Positions 1 through 14,100 of a DNA stretch of 64,000 nt are shown here, one piece after another. Under the pieces are notes generated by a model, which had not been told where the DNA came from, did not search any database, and saw nothing but the letters and a program-made list of their open reading frames with translations. The DNA is taken from assembly GCA_012295275.1 (NCBI GenBank), contig CM022678.1:3045281-3109280 (forward strand), given 5' to 3'. The DNA comes from Chrysomallon squamiferum. Taxonomy: Eukaryota; Mollusca; Gastropoda; Neomphalida; Peltospiridae. Position numbers and translations under genes: made by a program. The number at the start of each line of letters is the position of its first letter. The stretch's first letter is position 1.

Positions 1-170
1 CAATAACAATAATAACAAGAAAAAGAATAACTACAACAATAATATAATAAAAATATAATAATAAAAATAGTAATCAGTTTTTACTTGATCTTGCTTTTTA
101 TTTTTCTTTCCATTAAGAAATGAATAAGTAACATGCATTCAGGTACCTCTTAAAATATATATGTTCATCT

Positions 171-280
171 TTCTTTTTTCTTTCTTTCTTTCTTTCTTTC
201 TTTCATTCTTTCTGTTTTTCTTTAGTTCTTTCTTTCTGTTTTTCTTTCTATCATTCTTTCATTTCTTCTTTTTTTCTTTC
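171..280 (+). repeat. (CTTT)n-rich tract ending at the exon 1 acceptor
   Basis: Imperfect CTTT/TTTC units run for about 110 bp into the acceptor AG at 281-282 and act as its pyrimidine tract. The ORF through it (poly-Phe/Ser) is a repeat artefact. Confidence 0.85.
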
Positions 281-282
281 AG

Positions 283-475
283 GATATGCTGGAGGCAGTG
301 CTGGGGCCAGTCATGCTGGAGAAGGTGGAGCTTCCTCTGGATCAACTCGTGGCAAAGTGTACGGAGACTTCCGCAAGCCCACTGAGATGGGTTCTGGTGG
401 CAAACTGACAAAACCAGGAGGAGTGATACATTTGCAGGCATCCACCTTGACAGTAGCAGGAAGCATTGAAGCCAA
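283..475 (+). CDS. Exon 1: glycine-rich module 1, first part
   Basis: First coding sequence in the window. The acceptor follows a long CTTT tract; the first two bases complete a codon from an exon upstream. Translation begins [15 protein letters not shown] and includes [15 protein letters not shown], the module's YGS..P...GSGGG motif. The donor is read as AA|GTTTGT because it leaves two bases that join exon 2 as Asn and give the family pattern SIEANGAGS. It is a weak donor, so this edge is less certain. Confidence 0.75.
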
Positions 476-835
476 GTTTGTACTAGCATAATTTTGAATA
501 ATTAAAAATAATGTGTGCAGTTATCTAGCTCAGACCCAGATACTTCATCTTAAGTACATTTAAATAATTTATTATAATGATTTATTTATATAATTTTTGT
601 TAATAATAATTATTATTATTATAGCAACAACAAAAGTAATAACAGCAACAATAACAATAACAATGATGACAAGAGCAACAAATATTAACATAATAATTGT
701 AATTGAATTTTTATCCAATTATGAATTATTTATTTAAATTTTTAAGTTAAAATAATAAAAATAATGATAGAAATAATACAGCTAATTAAATTCATCAAGA
801 TTAAATTTACAAAATAAAAAACACAACACCATAAC

Positions 836-887
<52 letters not shown>

Positions 888-1285
888 CAATATTAATAAC
901 AGTATAATAATAATAGTAAAAAAACAATAATACTAATATATAATAGTAGTAGTAGTAGTAATAATAATAATATTGTTATTATTATTATTTCTAAACTGAA
1001 TTTTACATACTTTAAGAAAAGCAAAAAGACAAAAAACGTTTTGACTTCATAAAAGTCCTGTGGATCCTGTCATTCACTTTTCATTGATTTTGACATCATA
1101 GAAATTATATTTGTTATTTTGTTTTTATTTTTAGTGGGGCAGGATCCACTGACTCATCCAGTGGGGGTGCATCTGGAGGCAGCATCTTGCTACAAGCTGA
1201 ACATGCTGACATCACAGGTAAACATATTCTGTGTTGAAGTTCATAACAATAAATAAATAAATAAAGATTGATATATAGATAGATA

Positions 1286-1365
<80 letters not shown>

Positions 1366-2140
1366 TACATACATATTTATATAAAAAAGCTAATTTCACT
1401 TCCATTGGACTTTTTCAAATTCTGGTGTCATATTCTTTATATACATGTAACAAATATTTTGGAGATAAAGGGTAAAAAAAAAAAAAAAAGTTGATATTTA
1501 TATCTCTTAAAATTGCTGTGTCACAAATTCCAAATTGACAGGGTGCTGGTTATAGAAAATTAATCAGACAAGTATGTTGTTAAATGAAACAAAATGTATC
1601 TTGTAGTTTCTGATATACATAAAGGTTATTTTATATATAATACATCAGTTTGTATGATTATGCTTAGTATATCATTAAAATAAAAAGTTTTTGACTTGTA
1701 TTACTGAAAGAATTTGTTTTACATGACAACATGAATATTTGAAGATAATATGAAGGTATACACACTTTCAGGAGTTATCCATGTCAATGGCGGGTCTGGA
1801 CACAGTTCTGGTGGGGGTGGAGGTGGTGTCATTGCTGTTGTATACAATGATGGCAGGGTTGCTGGAGAACTGACAGCATATGGTGGAGATGGCAATGATG
1901 CTGGTGCAGCAGGCACTGTGTTTACTGAAGAGACAAATGACAACTTTTCCTACAGAAAGGTTTTGTATTTTTCTCTGTAGATTTTATATATATATATATC
2001 CATTACAACTCTTACTCCTGTAATGAACTTTCCTCACTTGTAGGAAGGTATATCTGACAAAAAGAATAAAATAATGACAGCATTAATTCTCCTCAGAATA
2101 TATATCTGTATTGAGAATTAACTTATAGATAAACTCAGAA

Positions 2141-2183
<43 letters not shown>

Positions 2184-5100
2184 CAAACTAGTCTAAAAAG
2201 AGTAAAGCAGTATACAATTCATTTTGCAGGTGGCTGCTAGAAACAGTCACATCACAGATGCAGAGACGAAGCTGGTAGTTTCAGATCAAGAAAACATGAT
2301 TGAACTCGAAGAATTCTTCATTGGCCAGGACACAAAGTTTGCATTCATATCCCGTACTTCTTCATCACCACTTATTGTCCACATTGCAGTGATGACCGGT
2401 GACACCAACAGTCACCTTTCAGTAACCGATGGCAACAACGTGTACATTGCCACACAGATGCAAGGTCAGCTGAAGTCAATGGATTTGAAGGTCAGCATTT
2501 CTGTTGAAACAAAGGGTATTTTGGAACTTCCGAGAAAGGTTGTGGTCAAAAAGGGAACTGTTCTTGATCTTTGTGGTGGTTTAATGTCAAATACTGCTGA
2601 TGTAGTTGTAGAAGATGGAGGAATGTTGAAGGCTGCTTTTCCAGCTTGGACAAAATTGGATGGGTCAGCCAAATCCACCTTGGGAGTCATCAAACTCAAC
2701 TCATTACAGATAGACACCAATGGACTGGAAAAGTCCCAAAACTGTGAAACACAGTCTAAAATCAAGCTGGACTTAAATTTCTTGAACAGAACTATCCCAT
2801 TTCAACTGGACACTTCTGCTTTTCTGTTGTCTGAAGGAGTGACCTTGGTTGTACTTGACCCAGATATTCCACCATCACAGAACACCTCCTGCCCTCTTGA
2901 TTTTACTGAAGATATGTCACAGGGTCAGTCTGAAGTGGTTATTTACAAAGGTCAAAAGTGCAGTTTATCTACAGGAACACATACCTTTAAAAGCCTGAGG
3001 CTGGAGGGTGGAGCAGAATTGAAACTACTTGGTGATGAGACTGGATCACAGAAAACAGAGATACATGCAGAAATATTAGAAATAATAACAGGTTAGTGCT
3101 TGTATCATCATCATCAATATGATTGAATTTACTGTTATTATTATTAATATTGCTAATGTTATTATTATTACACATTATTATTGTTGTTATTATTTTATTA
3201 TTATATTATTATTATATTTATTATTATTATTATATTATGTTTATTGCTACTGCATATATTATTACTATTATTATTACACATTATTGTTGTTGTTATTATT
3301 ATTATTATTATTATTCTAGGAGCAAGAATCACTGGGGTGGGTACTGGATTTTCATCTAATGGTCCTGGAAGTACCAGTGCATCTGACAGTGGGGCATCTC
3401 ATGGTGGGGCTGGTGTTGGCAACATAAAACCCCCTTATGGCAGCATCGTCATGCCAATGGAATATGGTAGCAATGGCAAGAATGGGGTTGGTGGAGGGCA
3501 GGTCCACATTACAGGGGGTCAAGCTAATATTGATGGAATCATTGATGTGAGTGGTGGAGGACTAGGGGGTTCCAGTGGTGGAAGTATTCTAATGGAAGTC
3601 ACTAAATTTACTGGAAGAGGTTTGTAATAATTATTTAACTATATTATTATTGTTGTTGATGTTGTTGTCCAGTTTACAATTATGCTCAGCCAAACAGTTC
3701 CAGTCAAAGGTTTCTTTTTCTTTGTGTTTTTCTTCTTTTAGGTTTTTTCTTAGATAAAATAAAAATATACTATTTATTTTTTTTTACTTTTGCTATTATT
3801 GGTGATGTTCTTCTTATTATTAACTATTGTTATTATTATTATTATTATTATTAACTATTATCGTTATTATTATTATTAATGTTTATTATTAATGATATAA
3901 TTGATGTGATTGTTAAAAACACATTTTATAACATTATTCAGGAACTTTGCTGGCTAATGGAGGATCTGGGGGAGGTTCTGGGGGTCGCATTGCTCTAAAC
4001 ATCAGCAGTACCTACCAGTTTAGTGGAGGTCTGTTCGTGAAAGGGACACAACTGGAAAACAAAACAGCAACTGCAGGTGAATTTGTCTACTATGTGTTTT
4101 AGTGTATGTTGTGTGTGTAGCATGTATATTTTTCTGACTGTATTTGTGTAGTGTATATAGTGTTTGAATATTTGTTGTGTTTGTATTTCTTTGTATTCAT
4201 GTGGTGTATTTATTGTATATTGTGTATGTGTATGTTGCATATGTGTATTTGTGTATGTTTGTAATTCTATGAATATATCGTGTGTTGTATGTGTGTGTAT
4301 TAGTATGTTGTATGTGTTTTTGTGTGTATGTGTAGTGTGTATTTCTGTGTACATACTTAATTTTCTTTTATAGTTTACATCAATTCACAAATCCTCATTT
4401 TTAACATTCACATGATGTGTATATATCTTTGTCTGTCTGAATGTATGTATATGTATGCATTCTTCTTAAATATCTGTTTTTCATGACATAAGACTATTTA
4501 ATAACACTTAAAGTATTTAATGGTTTCTGATAAAATAAACTTCTATATTTTCATTCAGGCACAATCTACATTGAACATGCTGGTAATTCTGGAAGACTAA
4601 GGCAGTTAATATTAGCTGGTAAGAGTGAGAGTTACATTGAAACAGGAGACAGTCAGGGTCTTCCAGACACAACTGATGACCTGATTCTCAGAGGTGGAGC
4701 CAAATTAAAACTGACAAAACCATTCACTGTGAAGAATTTCATTGCTGATGGAAGTGCCACAGTCAAACTGGTCAATTCTAATTTCACTGTGGATAGATTT
4801 CAGTCTGCTGACAGAGGAACACAATGCAGTTTTGAAATTGATGCTGGATCCCATCTGAAATATAATGGAGACTTTCTGATTAGTGCTTCTCAACCTATTC
4901 TCAAACTTTCAGGTCAAATGACTGTTAAGAGTTTGACCCTAGGACGCAATGCTGAAATGATTCTAGACTCTGACAAAATGAACACCGATGTAGTCCACTT
5001 GCAGGAGAATTCCAGGATTGTTTACAAAGAAGCAACATCATCAGACAGTCAGACTCTGAGCATTAAAAATCTGACTCTAGGATACCACAGTGTTCTTGAG

Positions 5101-8100
5101 TTTGAGAAACCAAATGTTACCCTGCAAGCAGAATATCTTCAGATGATTTCCAAGTCAGAAATCACTAGTGTGTCCTCCATCAAAAACATCCATATCTCAG
5201 CTAAACATTTTACACTGCAACAAGAGGCAGTGATTAACGTCACTGGAGGAGGAAGACTGGGCTCTGAGGCAAACAAGGGAGGAAGTTATGGAGGATATGG
5301 AGGTGGGGCTTCAGAACTTCCTTATGGATCAACTACAGAACCCAAAGACCTGGGAATAGGATCATCAAATCTGTCAGGAGGAGGAGCTATCTGGATTGAG
5401 TCAAGTGAGAGTTTGTTGGTAGATGGTGGACTGTCAGCTAATGGGCTGAGTGGTGATGATGGCTCAGGAAGTGGAGGTAGCATCCTGATACAAACTCCAA
5501 TTCTAAAAGGTCATGGAATCATAGAAGTCAATGGTGGACATTCTCTTACTGCTGGAGGTGGCAGTGGTGGCAGGATTGCAGTCCATGCCACCAGTTTCAG
5601 TTCTTTTCTAGGAAAACTTACATCCTTTGGTGGTAAAGGGAATAGTACCGGAGCTTCGGGTACTGTGTATGTAAAGTCAGAAGATTCAGGTGGTGAAAAA
5701 CACACCATCATTGCTGACAATGGAATCTACACATCTTCACTGTATACAACAGTAACATGGAACACTCCTTCTACACCTATCATTTTAACTGTGAAAGGAA
5801 AATCATTTGTGAAGTTTTCTCTGCCAGAATCAACTACCCTTGTCATTGACAAAATTGATGGAGACTATTCAGGAGGAATTGCAATTCATAAAGGACAAAA
5901 GGTTAAAGTTGCTGCAGCATATGGAACACAGCATCCCTTTGCTCTCAAGTGTAAGCTGAAAATTCTAGAAGGATCTGTAGTTTCTCTTCCTGCCAAGCTG
6001 TTGCTGAAGGACTCTGAGGAAAAAGATTCTGATAATCTGTTAGTGGAAGGAACTGCTGTCGGTTTAAGGGAGTTGGTTGTGGCGCAAGGTGGGAAGGCTT
6101 CCTTCTCTCACAGCAGTCAGAGTGGAGTTGATGAAACTCATCTTAACAATCCTGGTGAACTGTTTCTTTCCAAGCTTACCATCACACACAATGGGTTGTT
6201 AACCCTCGGTAAAAATAAACTTGACATCTTCAGACTCTCACTTTTGCAGAATATTAACATCCACTTTGGCGGAAAGCTGACAGCAAGACACCTGTCACTC
6301 AGCAGTCCAGCTCTGGACATTGCTTATGGAGGAGAACTGAGTGTAAGTGAAGGTGGTCATTCTCCTGGTCAGGGAACTGGAGCAGGCAGAGAAGGATCAG
6401 GTGGATCTTATGGAGGGAGTGGAGGGCAGTCCAGTTCTGGGGCAGTTCCTGACAATCATATGTATGGAAAGTTGATAGGATCAGTGGAACTAGGATCAGG
6501 TGGAGGAATGGGATGGTGTTGGTGGGTATGGTGGAGGAATTCTTGAGACAGAGATAGAGGACTTCCTGCTGCATGGGACTGTCAGTGCTGATGGAGGAGC
6601 TGGATTAGATGGTGGAGGAGGAGGAAGTGGAGGTTCTCTGTTTATTCAAACAAAGACTCTCAAGGGTAATGGCATGATGCAAGCTGTTGGAGGTAGTTCT
6701 GGTGGTACAGGTGGTGGAGGTGGTGGTGGAAGAGTGACTGTGGTGGTAAAAGGTGACTACAACTATACTGGATCATTCAAAATCAGAGGTGGATCATCAA
6801 AAGTGATGGCAGGTGGATCAGGTATTTGCTACATACAAACTCTGAAAAACAACAACAAACACAGAGAACTGTTCTTCAGCAATGATGGAATCTCTGGAAA
6901 AGTGACAGCCAAAACTGTGCTCACTTATTCTGAATCTTCACAACTGTTTGTTGAGAAACTGCAAATCAAATCACAAGTAAATCTGGAAATTGCAACTCCT
7001 AACCTTGACTTTACAGCTAAGGAGATTGGTTGTGAAGGGTCCAGTATGATTTCAGTGAAGGACTCAGTTGTGTTCAGTGCTGATATTGACAAAGATGAAA
7101 GTCGACTCTTCTGCAGTTTTTCTGTCAGTGAAAATGCCGAGTTACGTCTGCCAAAGACTGTGGAGCTCCTAGGTGCAGGAAATGTATTTGATGGTAGGAA
7201 AGAATTTTTCTTCACATTTAAAAAAAAAAAATATATTTTTTTTCTCACAGTTAATTTAACTGAATCTTTATGAATGAAAGATATTTTGAAAATGTAAAAT
7301 TTCATTTAATTATTTAATTTATCTTAATTTAATTATTGACTTTTTATTTTATTTTATTTATTATATATAAATATATTTTTTTATTTTATTTTTTTTTTTT
7401 TTTTTAATTAATTAAACTAATTTTTTTTTATTTATTTATTTTTATTTATTTTTTTATTTATTTTTTTTATTTTATTTTTTATTCTGCTTCTTCTTCTTTT
7501 TAAAACAAAAATACACTGTTTCTGTTCAGGCCTGCTGACAAATATCAGAGACATGGTGATATCTGCGAATCAACAAGCAGAATTCTCAGACAAGACAAAA
7601 ACTGCTTTGTATCAAGATGGTCAGTATATGGTGAAGACGGAGCCAGGAGCTTACAGGTAGATTTTGATTTTAAAACATTTATATATTTATTTTTAACAGG
7701 TAGATGAAAAATTATTTTTAAAGTAAATTTGTTGGGTAAAAGTTATTTTCAAAACTAAACTATCTGATTTTGACTTTCTATCTGTATAAATTTCACGTTT
7801 ATATATAATGCTTAATGTTAACTTTTTGGAAATCTATTTTTTAGATAGCAATTATTTTGAAAACTAAAATATTTCCTTTTGACAGTCTGTATGGGAAAGT
7901 TAAAAACTATATGTTTAATGCCTTCTGTTAATGAAATAACATTTTTGAAATGTATTTGTTGGATAAAATATTTAAAACTAAAATATTTAAGTATTTTCTT
8001 TATAGAAAAGATTGATAAGTACAAAAATAATCTAATCCATGCCATAACTGTAGCCATTAACAACTTCATATTACTTTTAATCTTTTTTTATATGCTTTAA

Positions 8101-11100
8101 TAACATCAACATTTTTAACACAAAAACAATGCTCTTTGGATGAAACCACTGTTATTCTGAATCTTTGATGTATTTATTTATGCTTTCTCTAACAGATTTG
8201 CCACATTCACCCTGAAAGATCACGCCAGAGTAAAGTTCAAAGCTTCTGACAAAATACTCAACATAGGAACTTTGGAACTCCATTATGGAGCTGTTCTTTA
8301 TGGAGAAAAACTAATCATTGAGAGTAATGAAATAATACTACACCCAGGGTCCAAGCTGAACCTCACTGGAGGGGGGTATGCACCAACAAAGGGGCCAGGT
8401 GCAGGGTACATGGTGAGTGTTTGAATTTATTTTTATACTGGTTTGAATTTCTTGAAAATTTACACACACACTCATAATTTTTTTCCAGTTACTTTTCTTT
8501 ACTTTTAATTATTTATTTGAGTATATTTTATATTTCTTTATTTATTTTAGTTCATCTGTTATTTATATATCTTCTTTTTTTTAAAAAAAAAAAAAACATT
8601 TATTTGTTACAATGTTTTATGGTTTTTTTTTTATTTTTATATATCATTTTTTTTTCATAACTTGATTATCCAATTGTTTCTTTGTTTTTAAATTACTAAA
8701 TTATTATTTTTTTTTATTAAAATGTACTTATTTATTTATTATTATCTATTTATTTGTTTGTTTGTCATGTTTGAAAATTGTTTGATTTTTGCATTTATTT
8801 GTAAAGTATATATATATGTATGTATGTATGAATGTTTGTATGTATACATTTATAATGCGTGTGTATGTACATAGATAGAGAGATAAACATGCAGATAGAT
8901 TACATATAGATATAAAACAGTTTTCTGTTTTTCAGTTACTGCTTAATTAAAACATTTTCTATTTTCTCAGATTTCTGACATTGCCACAGGGGCAGGCTAT
9001 GCTTCTCATGGTGGCTATCTGAAGAGTTCTACAAGCAATGGTGGAAAATTTTATGGTTTTACCCGAAATCCTAGCGATCCAGGCAGTGGGGGAGGTAACT
9101 CTAGTGAAGGTCCAGGTGGTGCTGGTGGTGGTCTCCTTGACCTTAAGGTTGCCTTCACTTTATTGGTGGATGGAGAAATCAGAACTGATGGGCAGAATGC
9201 AATGGTATGGAATAATGTCATAATGTTTTTTTTTTGTTTTTTCTTTAATGTTTCTTTGTGTTTTACTGGGCTTTTTTAAATTTAAAAAATTTTTCATAAT
9301 AATAAACTTTTTTAGGAATTAAATGCTGTGTTAAATGTAATAAAATAAAAAATAATTAATTTGTCTCTATTTTTCCTTATCTGTCTCTCTTTCCTTCACA
9401 CACACACACACATACACATGCACCCACATCTTATTGCAGTTAATAAATTATACTACAAAAAAGAGATACAATTATTCATAATAAAACTATGATATTAAAT
9501 ATATTCTAGGCGGTGGATGCTGGTGGGGGAAGCGGTGGGACTGTTCTTATAGACACACTTGACTTGAAAGGGCATGGAATCATTTCTGCAAATGGTGGAT
9601 CTGGGTGGGGCAAAGGAGGTGGAGGGTCTGGTGGAAGAATGAGAATACAAGTAGGAAACAGGTATTTCATGTTTCTTCTCCTGAATCATTAACAACAAAC
9701 AGTTCATTGTGTCATGGTTATTCTGTTAAATACTTAACAGAAAGTTATTTTAGTATCTTTTCATATTTATAACTTACAATTTAAGTGGCAAATATATTGC
9801 AGGTTTTAAACTATTGATTTTTTTTAAAGTATTTTATTTATTGTCTGAATCTAAGTCTTTTACATTGCTTTTTTGTAACGATGGATTAGGTTGTAGCATC
9901 AGTTTCTTTATCATTTTCCTATTATGGATTCAAAATGGATGTAGTGAAATGATACATATTAACAATATAATCTAAGTAACTAGAGTTGGATGTGAAGAAG
10001 ACCTCTAAACCATTTAATATTATTTTAAATCTTTTTCTACCTGGAAATTAAAATCATATTCCAGATACACATACTCAGGTAAGCTGACAGCATTTGGTGG
10101 TGGCAACAACAATAATGAAGTTTCATACTATGCTGGACCAGGAACAGTGTACATCAGAGACAATGCACTGAAAGGTGCTGCTGCGGGAAACAGCCTCATC
10201 ATCGAGGGTAACATTGATGAACCATTGCAAGACCAAACAAGAACTCAAGTAACAGACAGTCAAGACAACTTTAGTTATGACACAGTCACTATCAAAGGTA
10301 ATTTCAGCAATTAGTGTCACTAGTTACCACATTTTTAGCTACATCACTGTTACTATCACTACTTAGACAGTTTTCAACTTTGTAACTATCACTATTCAAC
10401 ATTGATTTCAGCTGTGTCACTGTCACTATTTAACATTGTTTTCAGCTGTATTAGTGTCACTCTCAGTATCATTATTTAGCACATATAATTTTATTTTTTT
10501 TGTAGGATTTGCTAGGGTAGAGTATGGAACAGAAAATGACAAACAAGAACTGAAGGTGAAGAAATTTATAGGAGACAAAACTGGATGGCTTTATGTTCGC
10601 AAAAGCCAGACACTCCGAGCAGAAATCATTGAGGGAATGCAGACAACATTGACAACATCAGTCAACCTTGATGTGGACCACACCGGTGTTCTGCATGTCC
10701 CACTCAACATGACAGTGGCTGGGACACAACTGGTTCTTGGAGGACTGGTTACATTTAAAAACCTCATCGCAGAACAAGGTGGTGTGATAAAGCTGAAGAT
10801 GACATCGCAGACAGGGTCTTTTCAAAGTGGTAAATATGTTTCCAGTAGCAAACCAGGCTGTTACCTCCTGAGCTCGATGACGTTAAAACATGGAACCAAG
10901 TTTGAACCCGAGTCTGATCTGTGCCTGCAGATAGGAAAGCTGGAGATGAAAAGGTTTATTGTTCTTAAGGCTCATGAGATTAACATCACAGCTGGGACTG
11001 TGCTCCTGAAGCGCGGAGCTCAACTTGATGTGTCTGGAATGGGAAAAATAGAAAACGTTCCCACAGCTCTGGCTAATGGAAAAACAGGTCATGGTGGTGC

Positions 11101-14100
11101 CCATGCTAGTGAAGGAGGTGTAGGGAAAGGAATTAGTTCAAAAGATGCTGCTGTTCCTTTTGGATCCATCTACGATCCAGTCAATCCAGGAGGATGGGCA
11201 GCAGGATCAGTTCCTGGAGGTGGTGTCATCACCATAACAACAGATGAGTTGGTTCTAGATGGAATTCTCAGTGCTGATGGTGAAGGAAAAGATGAAGGAG
11301 GTGGTGCTGGTGGAAGTATTTTTGTCAAGTGTGGTGACAGTCTTACAGGATTTGGATTGATGAGTGCCAAGGGAGGAGATACATCTTTGTCAAGTTCGGG
11401 TGCTGGAAGTGGAGGAAGAATAGCCGTACTGACAAAAAAGACTCTGTACACAGGAAAGTTCAAGGCAAATGGTGGATCTTCACCAGCAGAAAATGGACGA
11501 GCAGGTCCAGGTTCTGTTTACTTGAAGGTGGGACTTGATGATGATGTGACTGAAACACTGACAGTTGATAACGAAAACAAACAGCAGGTTTTCTACCTGA
11601 CACTTGATGAGAAAGAAAATGACTTGTCTTTTAATGTACTCAATATTTACAACTATGCCAAGCTGCAGCTCAAAGAGTCAGGACTCACCAAGAAAACACT
11701 GACTATAAAGAAAGTTAAAGGAGATGGGACAGGATTGTTGAGAATGAGAGCACTGCAGAAAGGAATGCTAGAACGGCTCCGGTATGGAAATCTAACCAGT
11801 TCAAAACTGGAAATTAATCTCGAACTGCACAGTGGAGGAGAATTCATCTTGTCTGAAACGACCACAATTCTCGGAAAGGCACCAACAGCACTTGATTTAA
11901 ATGGAGTCCTCCGGGGAGTGGTGAACATGATTGTAGGTCCAGGAAGACACGTTAGAATTGGTGAGCATGCATCGATTGTTCCAATGAAGGAGACAGAACA
12001 AACCAGACAAACATCAGTAACATTTGGAATGCTTCAGATGGATCCTCAGAGTTCCATAGACTATGACTCTGACACAGGAGCGCAGATGATGGTTGGAGAG
12101 CTTAATCTTAAGTTCAGCTCATCTATCAAGGCAGACTTCTTTAACATTTCTTGTGCTAAACTTGATCTGGAACTGGAAGCTGTTCTTTCCAGTTCTGCAG
12201 CAGATAGATCTAACTCATCAACAATGGATTCAACAAAAGGATCCCCTGCATGTCCCAGCACAGCTTCAACCTGTCCTGGAGCAGGCCACGGTGGACCAGG
12301 AGGTGGGAGTGATGGAGGACAACACTACGGCTCAGCTTTACAACCCACATGAATCAGGCAGCAGAGTGAGCAGTAGAGGAGGAAGAGGAGGAGGCTGGAT
12401 TAAACTCAATATTGGCTACAAGATCATCAATGATGGTGAGATTTGTGTCAGTGGCAGTTCATCTGACCTTGGTGGTGGAAGTGGTGGAAGTATCCTTATC
12501 AGTACATACTTCATTGATGGGTACGGGAAATTCACCAGTGTTGGTGGAGATTCTAAAGGAGGTAAAGGAGCTGGTGCTGGAGGTAGGATAGCTGTGTACA
12601 TGAAAACTGAGAACCTTTTTGGAGGATCATTTTCTGCTTTTGGTGGGAAAGGAAAATCCCTGACGGAAGGAGCATCTGCAGGCACAATTTACTTGGAAGA
12701 TGTTTTAAGAGGATTCAAACAAAAAAGACTTATAATAGATAATAACTATGGACCTGTAACAAAATTAGCCACCATAGAAGAGACAGATAAACATGAATTC
12801 AGTTTTGAAGAAGTTCAAGTATTGAGAAACGGGGGTCTACATTTCCTGCACAGTAATGGTGATATTAAAATCCACATGAAGGTTCTCACTGGTGACAGGT
12901 CAGGACTGATACATCTTCATCCTAGACAGAAGCTGACAGCTGAATATGAAGAATCTAAAATAAAAGCTTTCACAACTGGAATAAATTTCATTGTTGATGA
13001 AAATTCTGAAGTACTTCTTCCACAAATATTCTACGTCTATGGTCGTGGTATCCATCTAGATGAGCACCAAGACCAATCTGTACAGTGGTATGGGCGTGTC
13101 ACTGCTGTGTCATCTCTCATTGTGGGACAACATAGTTCTGTGTATCTCGGCTCAAAGGCACACACTGCAATGCTTCAGAATGGTTCCTACATTTACAAAG
13201 ATAATGAGGGTTCCATCAGGCTGGGAGAATTAGATCTTCGAGGCAGTTCTGCTTTGGAATATGCTGCTGATGTCACAATGAAAGCAAGTATTGGTCTAGT
13301 TGACATTCGTTACCTGGCTGTACTTTCTGCAGAGAGCCTGGCCCTTAAAGCTAGTTATCTGAATGTTGAAGCTGGAGCCAAGATAACGACATCTCCTCTT
13401 GATCGTCCTTTAGACACTCTGGACTCCGCTACTGGTTCTGGAACATCTGTGAATTCATCCTGCTGTGGATCTGGTGCAGGACATGCCAGTCATGGTGGAG
13501 GGCACCATGCAAATGACAAATCATCCATATTAGAAGGAGGCAGATACTTTGGTAGTTTATACAAACCAAAAGACAGGGGAAGTTCTGGAGGACGTAGTTC
13601 AGCAGGAACAGGGGGCAATGGAGGTGGTGCAGTGAATTTGGAGATAGGGAGGAGGATATTAGTTGATGGTGAAGTGACAGCTAAAGCAGGAGATGGAGCT
13701 ACATCAGCAGGAGGTGGCTCTGGAGGGAGCATCTATCTGAGGACATCACAGCTGGAAGGATATGGATCTCTTAATGTTGAAGGAGGCAGAGGTTATTGTG
13801 GAGGGTCTGGAGGTAGAATAGCAATGTATGTTACAAAAGAGAATAACTTCAAGGGTAAATTTGAAACTGAAGGAGGATCAGGAACAGGACTTTATAAATC
13901 CAGTGGAGGACCGGGTGTAGTGTATATTGAAGAACAAAGATTTGGATACAGCTACAATAAACTCTATCTAACCAATGGAGGCAAACACTGGGATCAGTAC
14001 TATACACTGGATGAACCTAATAAAACTAGTTACACCTTTAACGAGGTTCACCTGAACAAGAATTCCTCACTGCAGATGACTGATACAACTGAAAAAAATG

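Noticed and set aside
161-385. ORF with a hydrophobic Phe/Leu-rich start resembling a signal peptide
   Set aside because: The hydrophobic part is translated CTTT repeat, and its frame differs from the real exon 1 frame.
476-484. Alternative exon 1 donor at 479 (TTT|GTACTA)
   Set aside because: It would leave the wrong phase for exon 2 and lose the EANGAGS join.
1114-1374. Minus-strand ORF rich in Cys and Val
   Set aside because: Translation of the (AC)n microsatellite plus the antisense of exon 2.
11170-11463. Minus-strand Pro-rich ORFs (also 13490-13732, 20179-20388, 24878-25075)
   Set aside because: Antisense of GGN-rich codons of the Gly-rich modules always reads as Pro; no independent coding signs.
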